The notes: generated by a model from the letters alone, not told the origin. A stretch of 64,000 nt of DNA from Roseiarcus sp963842835 (GCA_963842835.1 CAWJIB010000012.1:248001-312000); one strand, 5' to 3'; counted from the first letter of the stretch, positions 43,510 to 53,726 are shown. Made by a program: numbers and translations.

Positions 43510-46500
43510 CTAATGCGCCTCGTCCCAATTCTCCGCCGCCCGCGCGTCGACCGCGAGCGGCGCGCTGAGGTGAACAGCCGGCGCCGGCGCCTCGACCATC
43601 GCCTTGGTGACGAGCTTGATCGTCGCCTCGACCTCGTCGTCGGGCGCCTCGAACACCAGTTCGTCGTGCACCTGCATGAGCATGCGCGCGCTGAGCCCGG
43701 CGTGCGCGAGCGCGCCGTCCATGCGCGCCATCGCGCGGCGGATGATGTCGGCGGCCGAGCCTTGCAGCGGCGCGTTGATCGCCGCCCGCTCGTTGAACGC
43801 GCGCTCCGAGGGGTTTGACGCGTTGATGCGCGGGAAATGGCACTTGCGGCCGAAGATCGTGCGCACGAACCCTTCCGCGCGCGCCTGTTTCTTCGTCGCC
43901 TCCATATAGTCGCGGATGCCGGGGAAGCGCTCGAAATATTTTCGGATATAGGCCCCCGCCTCCTCCCGCGAGATGCCGAGCTGGTTGGCGAGGCCGAAGG
44001 CCGAGATGCCGTAGATGATGCCGAAATTGATCGCCTTGGCGCGCCGGCGCACTTCCCCCGGCATCTCCTTGACGGGAACGCCGAACATTTCCGAGGCGGT
44101 CATGGCGTGGATGTCGAGCCCGTCGGCGAAGGCTTTCTTGAGCGGCGCGATGTCGGCGACATGGGCGAGCAGGCGCAATTCGATCTGGCTGTAATCGGCC
44201 GAGATCAGCTTGCAGCCGGGCGCGGCGATGAAGGCGCGGCGGATCTTGCGCCCCTCCTCGTTGCGCACGGGAATGTTCTGCAGATTGGGATCGGACGAGG
44301 AGAGGCGCCCGGTCGTCGTCGAGGCCAGCGCGTAGGAAGTGTGAACGCGGCGGGTCCGCGGGTCCACGAAGCTCGGCAACGCGTCGGTATAGGTCGATTT
44401 GAGCTTGGCGAGCTGGCGCCACTCGAGGATGCGGGCCGGCAGCTCGTGGCCCTCCTCGGCCAGATCCTCCAGCACGCGCGCCGAGGTCGACCAGGCGCCG
44501 CTCGCCGTCTTCTTGGCGCCGGCCAGGCCCATCTGGCCGAACAGGATGTCGCCGAGCTGCTTGGGCGAACTCAGGTTGAACGGCGCGCCGACCAGTCTTT
44601 GCACTTCGGCCTCGATCCGCGCCATCCCTTGCGCGAATTCGCCCGACAGGCGCGAAAGCATCTCGCGGTCGATCGAGACGCCGCGCCGCTCCATGCGCGC
44701 GAGCGGAACGACGAGCGGGCGCTCCAGCGTCTCGTAGACCGTCGTCATCCCCTCGGCGGGCAGGCGCGGCTTCAGGACGCGCCACAGCCTGAGCGTCACG
44801 TCGGCGTCCTCGGCGGCGTATTGCGTCGCCTTGTCGATGGGCACACGCGCGAAACCGATGAAATTGCGCCCGGAGCCCGCGACTTCGCTGAAGGCTATCG
44901 TCTTGTGGCCGAGCCAGCGCTGGGAAAGCGCGTCCATGCCGTGGCCGTCGCCGCTCGCCCCCGAATCGAGCGTGTAGGAAAGCAGCATCGTGTCGTCGAA
45001 CGGGGCGACCTCGACGCCGCGCCGGGCGAAGACGTGCCAATCGAATTTGACGTTCTGGCCGATCTTCAGCACGCTCGGGTCTTCGAGCAGCGGCTTGAGA
45101 AGCTCGATGGCCTCGGCCTCGCCGATTTGGCCGGGCGCCAGCCCGCCGCCGCCGAAGAGATCGGCGTCGCCGGTGCGATGGCCGATCGGAATGTAGCAGG
45201 CTTGCCCCGGCGCGACGGCGAGCGAGACGCCGACGAGATCGGCCTGCAGCGGATCGAGCGAAGTGGTCTCGGTGTCGAAGGCGACCAGCCCCTCCTCGAA
45301 CGCGCGCGCGATCCAGCCTTGCAGCGCATCCGCCGAAGCAACGGTCGCATAAGCCGTGACGTCGATCTTTTCCTCCCGCGCGCGAGCGGCCCGCTCGGTG
45401 GCGAGGCCTTTCGGCGTGCGGTCGCCGGCGGCCTTGGCGGGCGCGGCGGGCGCAGCGGCGGGCGCCGCGACGGGCGCCGCGAGGCTCGGCGCGATCGTCT
45501 CGCCGTGGCGCCCGCGCCAGCCGCCGGGGCCGATGAAGCGCGGGTCGGGCTCGATGGCGTTCGCGTCGAGCCCGCAAATCTCGCCGACGCGGCGGGTGAT
45601 CGTGGCGAGCTCCATCGCCTTGAGAAAGGCGATCAGCGGCGCGCCGTCGAGCTTGGGCACGCCGAGCGCGTCGAGCGGGACTGCGACGTCGACGTCGCGC
45701 ACCAGCGTGACCAGGATCTTCGACAGCCGGATCAGCGCGACCGATTCGGGATCGGTCAGGATTTCGCGGCGCTTGGGCTGCTTGATCTCGCTCGCGTGCA
45801 CGAGCAGCGTATCGAGATCGCCATATTCGCCGATCAGCTGCGCCGCCGTTTTGACGCCGATGCCGCGCGCGCCGGGCACGTTGTCGGTGGAATCGCCGGC
45901 GAGCGCCTGGATGTCGATGACCTTGTCGGCGCCGACGCCGAAATAGGCGACGACTTCCTCCGGGCCGATGCGCCGCTCCTCGCGTTCGCCCGAGGCCGGA
46001 TCGAACATCGCCACGCCCGGTCCGACGAGCTGCATCAGGTCCTTGTCGGCGGAGACGATAAGCACGTCGGCGCCGCGTTCGCGCGCCTGGCGCGCGTAGG
46101 TGGCGATGAGATCGTCGGCCTCGTAGCGGTCCTGCTCGATCGGCGTCAGGCCGAACGCGCGCACCGTCTCCCGCATCAACGGGAACTGCGGCACCAGGTC
46201 CGGCGGCGGATCGGGCCGATGGGCCTTGTAAGGGGGATAGATTTCGCGCCGGAACGAATTCTCCGACTTGTCGAAAATGATCGCCAGATGCGTCGGCTTG
46301 ATCCCCGCCGCGCCGTCGCGCAGGAATTGCAGCACCTTGGTCGCGAACAGCCGCACCGCGCCGATTGGCAAGCGATCGGAGCGATAATTGTATTTCTGAT
46401 CCTGGCGGATCGACTGGAAATAGGCGCGAAAGACGAAGGACGAGCCGTCGACGAGAAAGACGTGGTCGCCGGGGCCGACCGGACGGGAAGCTTGGGTCAT
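43510..46500 (-). CDS. polA: DNA polymerase I
   Basis: 996 residues with three domains. 5'-3' exonuclease: VFLVDGSSFVFRAYFQSIRQ, YEADDLIATYARQARERGAD, SADKDLMQL, LAGDSTDNVPGARGIGVKTA. 3'-5' exonuclease: LVAFDTETTSLDPLQADLVG (Asp, Glu present), so proofreading should be active. Polymerase: TTTGRLSSSDPNLQNIPVRN, ISADYSQIELRLLAHVA, RRRAKAINFGIIYGISAFG, and MQVHDELVFEAP. ATG 46500 begins MTQASRPVGPGDHV. A ~40-residue Ala-rich linker lies between the first two domains. Convergent with htpG. Confidence 0.97.
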   Translation of the reverse strand: MTQASRPVGPGDHVFLVDGSSFVFRAYFQSIRQDQKYNYRSDRLPIGAVRLFATKVLQFLRDGAAGIKPTHLAIIFDKSENSFRREIYPPYKAHRPDPPPDLVPQFPLMRETVRAFGLTPIEQDRYEADDLIATYARQARERGADVLIVSADKDLMQLVGPGVAMFDPASGEREERRIGPEEVVAYFGVGADKVIDIQALAGDSTDNVPGARGIGVKTAAQLIGEYGDLDTLLVHASEIKQPKRREILTDPESVALIRLSKILVTLVRDVDVAVPLDALGVPKLDGAPLIAFLKAMELATITRRVGEICGLDANAIEPDPRFIGPGGWRGRHGETIAPSLAAPVAAPAAAPAAPAKAAGDRTPKGLATERAARAREEKIDVTAYATVASADALQGWIARAFEEGLVAFDTETTSLDPLQADLVGVSLAVAPGQACYIPIGHRTGDADLFGGGGLAPGQIGEAEAIELLKPLLEDPSVLKIGQNVKFDWHVFARRGVEVAPFDDTMLLSYTLDSGASGDGHGMDALSQRWLGHKTIAFSEVAGSGRNFIGFARVPIDKATQYAAEDADVTLRLWRVLKPRLPAEGMTTVYETLERPLVVPLARMERRGVSIDREMLSRLSGEFAQGMARIEAEVQRLVGAPFNLSSPKQLGDILFGQMGLAGAKKTASGAWSTSARVLEDLAEEGHELPARILEWRQLAKLKSTYTDALPSFVDPRTRRVHTSYALASTTTGRLSSSDPNLQNIPVRNEEGRKIRRAFIAAPGCKLISADYSQIELRLLAHVADIAPLKKAFADGLDIHAMTASEMFGVPVKEMPGEVRRRAKAINFGIIYGISAFGLANQLGISREEAGAYIRKYFERFPGIRDYMEATKKQARAEGFVRTIFGRKCHFPRINASNPSERAFNERAAINAPLQGSAADIIRRAMARMDGALAHAGLSARMLMQVHDELVFEAPDDEVEATIKLVTKAMVEAPAPAVHLSAPLAVDARAAENWDEAH

Positions 46501-46718
46501 GGGGCGATTGTAGACAATGCGCGCGGCGGCGGCTATCGCCGCGCGGGCGCGGCCTTTGACTCCGCAGCGGCAAAAAGACAGAAACCGGCGGCGACAAGGG
46601 CGGCGAGTTGGGGCTTCACGGCGCCGGCTCTCCGCCCGCGCGCATGGTTCCAATCCCCTTACCCCCGTCACGCGCGACGTGTCCCGTTCTGCGCGCGAGG
46701 GTGGCAGACTGTTGATCG

Positions 46719-47933
46719 ATGGCTGATCCCTTCCGCTCGATGACCGCGCCCGGCGCCGCGATGAGCCTCTCCGTTCTCGGGCGCTACAGGTCGCTCGTCG
46801 CCGAGGGGCGCATCGAGGCCGATCCGGCGCAAGCCGAGCTGGCGGCGCGCCTCGAAGCGCTCGGCGCGCAATTGGCCGGCTATCGGCCGGGTCGCCGCGC
46901 GAGCGCCCTCGGGCGCCTGATCGGCGCCAGGCCGAACGGGGCGCCGCGCGGCCTCTATATTCACGGCGCGGTCGGACGGGGAAAAACCCTGCTGATGGAC
47001 CTCTTCTTCGAGGGCGCGCCGCTCGCGCTCAAGCGCCGCGTCCATTTCCACGCCTTCATGGCCGACGTTCACGCGCGGGTGCATCGCTGGCGGCAGATGC
47101 GCAAGCGCGGCGAAATCCTCGGCGACGATCCGATCGCGCCCGTCGCGGCGGCGCTCGCCGGCGAAGCCTGGCTTCTGTGCTTCGACGAGTTCGGCGTGCG
47201 CGACATCGCCGACGCGATGATCCTCGGACGCCTGTTCGCGGCGCTGTTCGCGGCCGGCGTCGTGGTCGTCGCGACATCGAACGTCGCGCCCGGCGATCTC
47301 TACCGGGACGGCCTGAACCGCGCGCTGTTCCTGCCCTTCGTCGCGCTGATGCGCGAGCGGCTCGACATCGTCGAACTCAGGGCGCGAACCGACTTTCGCC
47401 TGGAAAAGCTCGCGCGCGCGCCAGTCTATTATTGCCCCGACGACGCGCGCGCCGAAGCGGCGCTCGACGCGACGTTCCAGAGCCTGACCGGCGCGGAACG
47501 CGGCGCGCCGATGGACATCGCGCTGCTCGGCCGCAGCTTGCGCGTACCACAGGCGTTCGACGGCGTGGCCCGCTTTTCCTTCGACGACCTTTGCCGCCGT
47601 CCCCTGGGCGCGTCGGACTACCTCGCCGTCGCCGAACGCTTTCATACGCTCGTCGTCGATCGCATCCCCAAGCTGGGCCCGGACGAGCGCAACGAGGCCA
47701 GGCGCTTCATCACGCTCGTCGACGCGCTTTACGACATGAAGGTGAAGCTGATCGCCTCGGCCGAGGCCGAACCGGCCGACCTCTATCCCGCGGCGACCGG
47801 TGCGGAAGCGTTCGAATTCGCCCGCGCCGCCTCGCGCCTCATCGAAATGCGCTCGGTCGATTATCTCGGCGAGCCGCACGGCGGCGGAGATCGCTCGAGT
47901 TCGGGCGACCTCGGCGGTCTGGTCGAGACCTGA
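46719..47933 (+). CDS. zapE: ZapE/AFG1-family ATPase
   Basis: 404 residues. P-loop GLYIHGAVGRGKTLLMDLFF, Walker B WLLCFDEFGVRDIADAM, sensor region VVATSNVAPGDLYRDGLNRA and the AFG1 segment LVEQLD-like FLPFVALMRERLDIVEL, plus FITLVDALYDMKVKL near the end. In gammaproteobacteria ZapE affects Z-ring stability; the wider AFG1 family is linked to membrane-protein quality control. ATG 46719 is used; two further in-frame ATGs within 15 codons cannot be excluded. Confidence 0.93.
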   Translation: MADPFRSMTAPGAAMSLSVLGRYRSLVAEGRIEADPAQAELAARLEALGAQLAGYRPGRRASALGRLIGARPNGAPRGLYIHGAVGRGKTLLMDLFFEGAPLALKRRVHFHAFMADVHARVHRWRQMRKRGEILGDDPIAPVAAALAGEAWLLCFDEFGVRDIADAMILGRLFAALFAAGVVVVATSNVAPGDLYRDGLNRALFLPFVALMRERLDIVELRARTDFRLEKLARAPVYYCPDDARAEAALDATFQSLTGAERGAPMDIALLGRSLRVPQAFDGVARFSFDDLCRRPLGASDYLAVAERFHTLVVDRIPKLGPDERNEARRFITLVDALYDMKVKLIASAEAEPADLYPAATGAEAFEFARAASRLIEMRSVDYLGEPHGGGDRSSSGDLGGLVET

Positions 47934-47935
47934 GG

Positions 47936-47975
47936 GGGATTTTTCTCGGAAGAAACCGGTGTCCGCTTTTCCGAA
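47936..47975 (-). repeat. Dispersed ~38-bp repeat, copy 2
   Basis: On the minus strand it reads TTCGGAAAAGCGGACACCGG followed by a T-rich, CTTCCGA arm, matching copy 1 at 38121-38157 over nearly its whole length. It lies 2 bp after the zapE stop. The half-sites TTCGGAA and TTCCGA make it partly palindromic. Confidence 0.7.
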
Positions 47976-48044
47976 CTCCTACTTGGCTGGCGCACTTTTG
48001 CGTTTCATGCCAGCATCGCGCGGCTTGCCGGAGACCGACTGGAC

Positions 48045-48653
48045 TTGTCACAATCGTCGCCCGCCGAATCCGTCGAAGCGCGGATCCTCGAAATCGCGCA
48101 GGCTCACGTGCGCAGGTTCGGCTCCGCGCGCGCAACGGTCGTCGGCGTCGCGCAAGAGGCGGGCATGACGCACGCCAACGTCTATCGCTACTTTCCCTCC
48201 AAGGCGGCGCTGTTCGAGGAGATCACGGCGTCCTGGCTTCGCCCGATCGAGACGCGCTTGCGGGAGGCGGCCGAAGGCGCCGCTCCCGCCTATGACAAGC
48301 TCGAAAACATGCTGATGACGATTCATCGCGCCTACCGCCAGAAGCTGGAGAGCGACCCCGCCTTGTTCGATCTGCTGATCGAGGCGCTCGAGGAGGATCG
48401 CGGCAGCGCGCGCCGACACCGCGCGCGCGTGCAGTCGGAAATCCAGCGCGTGGTCGAGGAAGGCGTCGCCTCCGGCGCCTTCGCCATGACCGACCGGCGC
48501 CGGGCCATGTCGCTGATCTTCGACGCCGCGCATCGCTTCATCCATCCGATCGCGCTGCGGCTCGACAGGGACGCGGCGAGCGTCGCGCTGGCGAGCCGAT
48601 TCGAGACGATCGTCGCGGTCGTATTGAGAACGCTGAGAACGGGGCGCGCCTGA
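48045..48653 (+). CDS. TetR/AcrR-family transcriptional regulator
   Basis: 202 residues from TTG 48045. The N-terminal HTH is canonical: ARILEIAQAHVRRFGSARAT, VVGVAQEAGMTHANVYRYFP, SKAALFEEI. The ligand-binding C-terminus is helical (FDLLIEALEEDRG, MSLIFDAAHRFIHP). TetR repressors usually control an adjacent gene; the neighbours zapE and dnaN are core genes and unlikely targets, so its target and ligand are unknown. Convergent with dnaN, 22 bp away. Confidence 0.9.
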   Translation: MSQSSPAESVEARILEIAQAHVRRFGSARATVVGVAQEAGMTHANVYRYFPSKAALFEEITASWLRPIETRLREAAEGAAPAYDKLENMLMTIHRAYRQKLESDPALFDLLIEALEEDRGSARRHRARVQSEIQRVVEEGVASGAFAMTDRRRAMSLIFDAAHRFIHPIALRLDRDAASVALASRFETIVAVVLRTLRTGRA

Positions 48654-48675
48654 GCGCGCCGAGGGCTCGCGCGAT

Positions 48676-49794
48676 CTAGACCCTGAGCGGCATCAGCACG
48701 TAGAGCGCGGCCGAGCCCTCGCGGTCCTGGATGATCGTCGGCGAACCGGGGTCGGACAGCTTGATCAGCGCCGTGTCGCCCGAGAGTTGCCCCGCAATGT
48801 CGAGGAGATAACGCGCGTTGAAGCCGATCTCGATCGGCGCGGAATCGTAGTCGACTTCGATCTCCTCGCTCGCCGACCCGGAATCCGGATTGTTGACGGA
48901 GAGCGTCATTTTGTTGTCGGCGATCGCCAGTTTGATCGCGCGGCCGCGCTCCGAGGAAATCGTCGAGACGCGATCGACCGCCTTGGCGAAAGGCTCCTTG
49001 TCGACGACGAGGCGCTTGTCGTTGTGCGTGGGAATGACCCGCGTGTAATCGGGGAAGGTGCCGTCGATCAGCTTGGTCGTCAGCACGACGTCGCCGAACT
49101 GGAAACGCGCTTTGGTGGTCGAAATCTCGATGGCGACTTCCTGGGCCATGTCCTCGAGCAGTTTCTGCACTTCGCTGACCGCCTTGCGCGGCGCGATGAC
49201 GCCGGGCATGCCAGCCGCGCCCTGAGGCGCGGGAATCTCGACTCGGGCGAGGCGATGGCCGTCGGTGGCGACGGCTCGCAGCAGGCTCACGCCGCCGACG
49301 TCGACGGTATGGAAGAAGATGCCGTTGAGATAGTAACGCGTCTCCTCGGTCGAGATGGCGAACTGGGTATTGTCGATCAAACGCTTGAGATCGACGGCGG
49401 GGAGGACGAAGCGGTGCGTGAATTCGCCGGTCGTCAGGTCGGGGAAGTCCGAAGCCGGCAGGCTTTGCAGGAAAAAGCGCGAGCGGCCGGAGCGCAGCAG
49501 CAGCTGGCCTGCATCCCCGGTCATTTCCAGACTGACCTGCGCGCCTTCGGGCAATTTGCGCACGATGTCGTAAATGACATGCGCCGGCACGGTCGTCGCG
49601 CCGGCCTGGGCGACGTCGGCGGGCGCCGATTCGGTCGCTTCGAGGTCGAGGTCGGTGCTCTTGAGCGTCACCTGACGCTCACGCGCCTCGATCAGCACGT
49701 TGGAGAGAATCGGGATGGTGTTGCGTCGTTCGACGATGCGATGGACATGGCCCAGCGCCTTGAGAAGAGCCGTTCGCTCTATGGTGACCTTCAT
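48676..49794 (-). CDS. dnaN: DNA polymerase III beta subunit (sliding clamp)
   Basis: 372 residues, standard three-domain clamp: MKVTIERTALLKALGHVHRI, RRNTIPILSNVLIEA, VATDGHRLARVEIPAP (domain 2), TFPDYTRVIP and the C-terminal ALYVLMPLRV. The hydrophobic cleft residues that bind client peptides are in place as far as can be judged. It is not beside dnaA or recF here, a frequent arrangement in alphaproteobacteria. Confidence 0.97.
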   Translation of the reverse strand: MKVTIERTALLKALGHVHRIVERRNTIPILSNVLIEARERQVTLKSTDLDLEATESAPADVAQAGATTVPAHVIYDIVRKLPEGAQVSLEMTGDAGQLLLRSGRSRFFLQSLPASDFPDLTTGEFTHRFVLPAVDLKRLIDNTQFAISTEETRYYLNGIFFHTVDVGGVSLLRAVATDGHRLARVEIPAPQGAAGMPGVIAPRKAVSEVQKLLEDMAQEVAIEISTTKARFQFGDVVLTTKLIDGTFPDYTRVIPTHNDKRLVVDKEPFAKAVDRVSTISSERGRAIKLAIADNKMTLSVNNPDSGSASEEIEVDYDSAPIEIGFNARYLLDIAGQLSGDTALIKLSDPGSPTIIQDREGSAALYVLMPLRV

Positions 49795-50109
49795 CGCGTC
49801 ATCCCAAATTTACGCCCGCGGCCGCGCTTCCAAACAAAGAATTGCAACGCGCGCGGCCCCTCTTGATCGCTCCGTCGTCCCGGCGACACGGCCCGGCTTA
49901 TCGCGCGGGGCGCGAACTTTGCCAAGGAGATGCGGGATGCGCAAGAGCGGCGGGGCCGCGCTCCGATGGATTCGACTGAATTTCGCCCGACGGCGCGCAA
50001 GACCTGGGCAACCTTAACCGGCCCTTAAATCGCCGCCTTTAGCTTCGATTGGGTCGGGCGGCGTCGTTTCGGGGAGCTTCCCCGCGAAGGGCTCGGGCGG
50101 GATCGCGTG
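49795..50109. other. Intergenic region between divergent dnaN and PBP genes
   Basis: About 315 bp that must carry both promoters. No clear boxes, repeats or small ORF with good signals were seen. Confidence 0.4.
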
Positions 50110-52335
50110 ATGTTCGGCAGGGGCGGCAAGCGAAACGCGGAGCGGATCGAACCGCGACTCGACGATTCGCCGCGCCGCCGCGCCCGCGACGACGACTTGC
50201 GCGCCGACCCGGCCGATCGCCCGCAACGGCGCTCCAAGAAGGCGAGCCGCGGCTCGGGCGGCGCCCGGCGCGGCTCGGGCGGGAAGTCCCGGCGCTCCTT
50301 CCTGGGCCGACTGGTCTATTGGGGATTCGTGCTCGCCGTCTGGGGCTTCGTCGGCGTCGCCGGCCTCTTCGCCTATTACGCCAGTCAACTGCCGCCGATC
50401 GACCAACTCGCGGTGCCCAAGCGCCCGCCCAATATCGCCATTCTCGCCGACGACGGTTCGCTGCTGGCCAATCGCGGCGACACGGGCGGCGCGGCGGTGC
50501 ATTTGAGCGAGCTGCCGCCCTATCTGCCCAAGGCCTTCGTGGCGATCGAGGACCGGCGCTTCTACCAGCATTTCGGCATCGACCCGATCGGCATCGGCCG
50601 CGCCGTCATCCGTGACCTCACGGGACGAGGCGGCATGGAGGGCGGTTCGACGCTGACGCAGCAGCTCGCCAAGAATTTCTTTCTCACGCAGGAGCGCACG
50701 CTCCCGCGCAAGATTCAGGAAGCGATTCTCGCGCTGTGGCTCGAGCGCAAATATTCCAAGGACCAGATCCTGGAACTCTATCTCAACCGCGTCTATTTCG
50801 GCTCGGGCGCCTTCGGCGTCGAGGCGGCGGCGCAGAAATATTTCGGCAAGAGCGCCAAGCTGGTGAATCTCTCGGAGGCCGCGGTTCTCGCCGGCCTGAT
50901 GAAATCGCCGACCCGGCTCGCGCCCAATCACAATCTGAAGGCGGCCAACGAGCGCGCGGCGCAGGTCGTCACCGCGATGGCCGAACAAGGCCACATCACC
51001 GAGGCGATGGCCAAGCTCGCGCTTTCCGCTCCCGCTCAGGTCGTGCGCGAGAAAGGCGCGGGGTCGATCAACTACGCCGCCGATTACGTCATGGACATGC
51101 TCGACGACACCGTCGGCGCGATTGACGAGGACATCGTCGTCACGACGACGCTCGACCCGACGATGCAGGCCAACGCCGAGCGGGCGCTGACCGAAGAGCT
51201 GAACGCCAAGGGCGACAAATTCGGCGTCGATCAGGGCGCCGTCGTGGCGCTCGATCCCGACGGCGCGGTCAAGGCGCTGGTCGGCGGGCGCAACTACGCC
51301 GACAGCCAGTTCAACCGCGCGGTCGCGGCCAAGCGCCAGCCCGGTTCCGCATTCAAGCCCTTCGTCTATCTCGCCGCCCTCGAGAAGGGCCTGACGCCCG
51401 ACACGGTGCGGGAGGACGCGCCGATCTCGATCAAGGGCTGGAATCCGGAAAACTATTCGCGCGAATATTTCGGGCCGGTGACGCTGACCAAGGCGCTGTC
51501 GCTTTCGCTCAATACCGTCGCCGTGCGGCTCGGCCTGGAAGTCGGGCCCAAGACGGTCGTGCGCACCGCCCATCGCCTCGGCATCACGTCCGAGCTCGAG
51601 CCCAACGCTTCGATCGCGCTGGGAACGTCGGAAGTCACGCCGCTCGAACTCGTCGCCGCCTACGCCGCTTTCGCCAACGGCGGCATCGGCGTGCAGCCCC
51701 ATGTGATCGCGCGCGTGCGCACGGCCAACGGCAAGTTGCTCTACACCCGCAAGAACGCCAGCTTCGGCCGGGTGATCGATCCGCAATATGTGGCGATGAT
51801 GAACGCGATGATGCAGGAAACCCTGCTGACCGGCACCGCGCACAAGGCCGAACTGCCGGGCTGGCAGGCGGCTGGCAAGACGGGCACCAGCCAGGAATGG
51901 CGCGACGCCTGGTTCGTCGGCTACACGAGTTATCTCGTCGCCGGCGTCTGGCTCGGCAACGACGACGGCGCGCCGACCAAGAAGGTCTCGGGCGGCAATC
52001 TGCCGGTCGAAATCTGGAGCCGCTTCATGAAGGCGGCCCATCAGGGCGTGCCGGTCGCCGCGCTGCCGTCGGGCGTGTGGCGCAACGCCGACGCTCCCGC
52101 CCCTGAACCCGCGCCGCTCGCGCCGCCCGAAGCCGTCGGCGCGCCGCTGACGATCGGCCGGGGCGGCGATGCGGCCTCTGGAGCGCCCGCCGCGCCGGCC
52201 AAGCGCGCGCTCGCCCCGGCCGTGTCGGACGCCCCCGTGCCGCCCGCGCCGATCCCCAATGTCGATAATTACGCGCCCGCCGCGCCGCAGGCGCGCGACA
52301 AGAGCCTCCTCAACAAATTGTTCGGGGCGATCTAG
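50110..52335 (+). CDS. Class A penicillin-binding protein (PBP1A type)
   Basis: 741 residues. A ~65-residue cytoplasmic Arg/Ser/Gly-rich leader, one membrane span (GRLVYWGFVLAVWGFVGVAG), then the GT51 transglycosylase: AIEDRRFYQHFGIDPIG (catalytic Glu), GGSTLTQQLAKNFFL, RKIQEAILALWLERKYSKDQ and LYLNRVYFGSGAFGVEAA. The transpeptidase has GSAFKPF (Ser), SLN in SLSLNTVA and KTGTS. The C-terminal ~90 residues are Pro/Ala-rich. Polymerises and cross-links peptidoglycan. ATG 50110 follows a GTG by no gap; either could initiate. Confidence 0.93.
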   Translation: MFGRGGKRNAERIEPRLDDSPRRRARDDDLRADPADRPQRRSKKASRGSGGARRGSGGKSRRSFLGRLVYWGFVLAVWGFVGVAGLFAYYASQLPPIDQLAVPKRPPNIAILADDGSLLANRGDTGGAAVHLSELPPYLPKAFVAIEDRRFYQHFGIDPIGIGRAVIRDLTGRGGMEGGSTLTQQLAKNFFLTQERTLPRKIQEAILALWLERKYSKDQILELYLNRVYFGSGAFGVEAAAQKYFGKSAKLVNLSEAAVLAGLMKSPTRLAPNHNLKAANERAAQVVTAMAEQGHITEAMAKLALSAPAQVVREKGAGSINYAADYVMDMLDDTVGAIDEDIVVTTTLDPTMQANAERALTEELNAKGDKFGVDQGAVVALDPDGAVKALVGGRNYADSQFNRAVAAKRQPGSAFKPFVYLAALEKGLTPDTVREDAPISIKGWNPENYSREYFGPVTLTKALSLSLNTVAVRLGLEVGPKTVVRTAHRLGITSELEPNASIALGTSEVTPLELVAAYAAFANGGIGVQPHVIARVRTANGKLLYTRKNASFGRVIDPQYVAMMNAMMQETLLTGTAHKAELPGWQAAGKTGTSQEWRDAWFVGYTSYLVAGVWLGNDDGAPTKKVSGGNLPVEIWSRFMKAAHQGVPVAALPSGVWRNADAPAPEPAPLAPPEAVGAPLTIGRGGDAASGAPAAPAKRALAPAVSDAPVPPAPIPNVDNYAPAAPQARDKSLLNKLFGAI

Positions 52336-53726
52336 CCCCGGCGATCGGCGTCTTCGCGCCTGACCGAGCGCGCCTGGCGAAAATCTCACGCTCGGCGCGC
52401 GCGCATCGGACGATCGCAACCGAATCATCGCGGTCATTCGCGACGCGGCAAAAGTCAAGACCGCCGCACGCTCGCAAGCGCCTGCGGCGTCCCGGCCGTC
52501 GGGCCGCCGCTGGTTGCGACGCCCTTTTTCGATCGCCGCGACGTTCGGGGAACGGGCGACCCGTCCCTTCGCGTCATCACGCGGATCAGCGAGTCCCGTG
52601 ACGTCGCTACGGGGCCGCCATTCCCGATCCGACGGAGCGGGGCCTGCCTCGCACAACGGGTTAATATAAATCCGCCCGGTTCAGGACGAAGCGCCTTAAC
52701 GCATGTGAGTTCAGACTTACTCGCGGCGCACATGCCCCTGCGCGCAAATGTCGCACATCACGAAAGGTTTACGCCCTTGCCCGCTCGCGGAGCCACGCGC
52801 ATTCTGACCTCCCGCGTATAAGTGTAGCAAGCGTAAATGATAGGGTCTTTCGCCCCCAGCTTGAGAGAGCTGGGGGTTTTTCGTTGTGCGGCGACGCTGT
52901 CGGCGTTCCGTTGATCAGCTACGTCAGCCCACATTCTGCACATGGCCGTCAACTGCAGCTAGCGCCGAGAACGTCTGCTATGGACACAACTATCCGAATC
53001 TGGATTGGAATGTCCGCTTGCAGACCTAAAGAAGAGCTTTTGGGCGCAGTTTTAGACTTGCCTCGCAAAATTAACCATTTTTTAATGTGCCTTAATGCTA
53101 AGTATTGATTATATTTCACCGATTATTTGCCGTGAAAGTGTGTTCGGCTCGTCCAGAATTTATCAGTCGCGATATAATTTCGAGCTTATCCGTCTCATTT
53201 GCGTCTCCCGGTAACGTGTCGACATGGCCCAGCGCAAGCTGCCGGTCGAGGGCGGGACGCCGTATGTTCATCCCGGCCTCGATCCGGTTTGCTCGTTCCG
53301 TGAGTTAGGCCCGCACGACGGCTTTCGCGCCGCAGCACGAAGAGGCGCTCTGTTCGGCTGAGAGGAAGTGGCGTCGCCGCCCGCCTCTCAGCCTCGCAGA
53401 GCGCGCGGCTTTGCGCGTTCGGCCTCGATCCGGCTGATGTCGAAAATGCCTTGCAAGCCGGCGGGGGCGGGGCGCGAACGGCGGGCAGGACGGCTGGGTT
53501 GGCGACCGGCGTCGTTTGCGCGGCGGACACGCCGACGCCGGCGCCATCGCGCCCAACCTGAAGACATCGACAAGCCCGCTCGCCGGTTCGATGATGAAAC
53601 ATCAAGCGTCTAGCGCGCGCAAAATTTTGCGGCGAGGGGCTCCTCGCCCACCTCGCGCCGGCCAATCGTCGGCGCGGTCAAACTCGCGATCGGTTTGACC
53701 GGACGAACGAGGTCGGCCGCGCTCGT
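52336..53726. other. 1.4-kb gene-poor region
   Basis: No convincing gene on either strand. Contents: a GC-rich part to about 52,740; a strong terminator at 52853; an AT-rich stretch around 53,030-53,210 that contrasts with the whole window; and from 53,220 on a GC-rich part with many short broken frames, e.g. a 45-codon frame from ATG 53224. The last part looks like a decayed gene, but I cannot name it. Confidence 0.5.
52853..52881 (+). terminator. Rho-independent terminator
   Basis: A 9-bp stem (CCCCCAGCT at 52853-52861 with AGCTGGGGG at 52868-52876), 6-base loop, then TTTTT. It is 518 bp past the PBP stop, so it may end a small RNA or a long 3' UTR and not only the PBP transcript. Confidence 0.88.

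Noticed and set aside
43837..46743. A 968-codon plus-strand frame opposite polA
   Set aside because: Antisense to a full-length, motif-complete DNA polymerase I; composition is that of a GC-rich shadow frame.
50014..52656. An 880-codon minus-strand frame opposite the class A PBP
   Set aside because: Antisense shadow; the plus strand has all GT51 and transpeptidase motifs.
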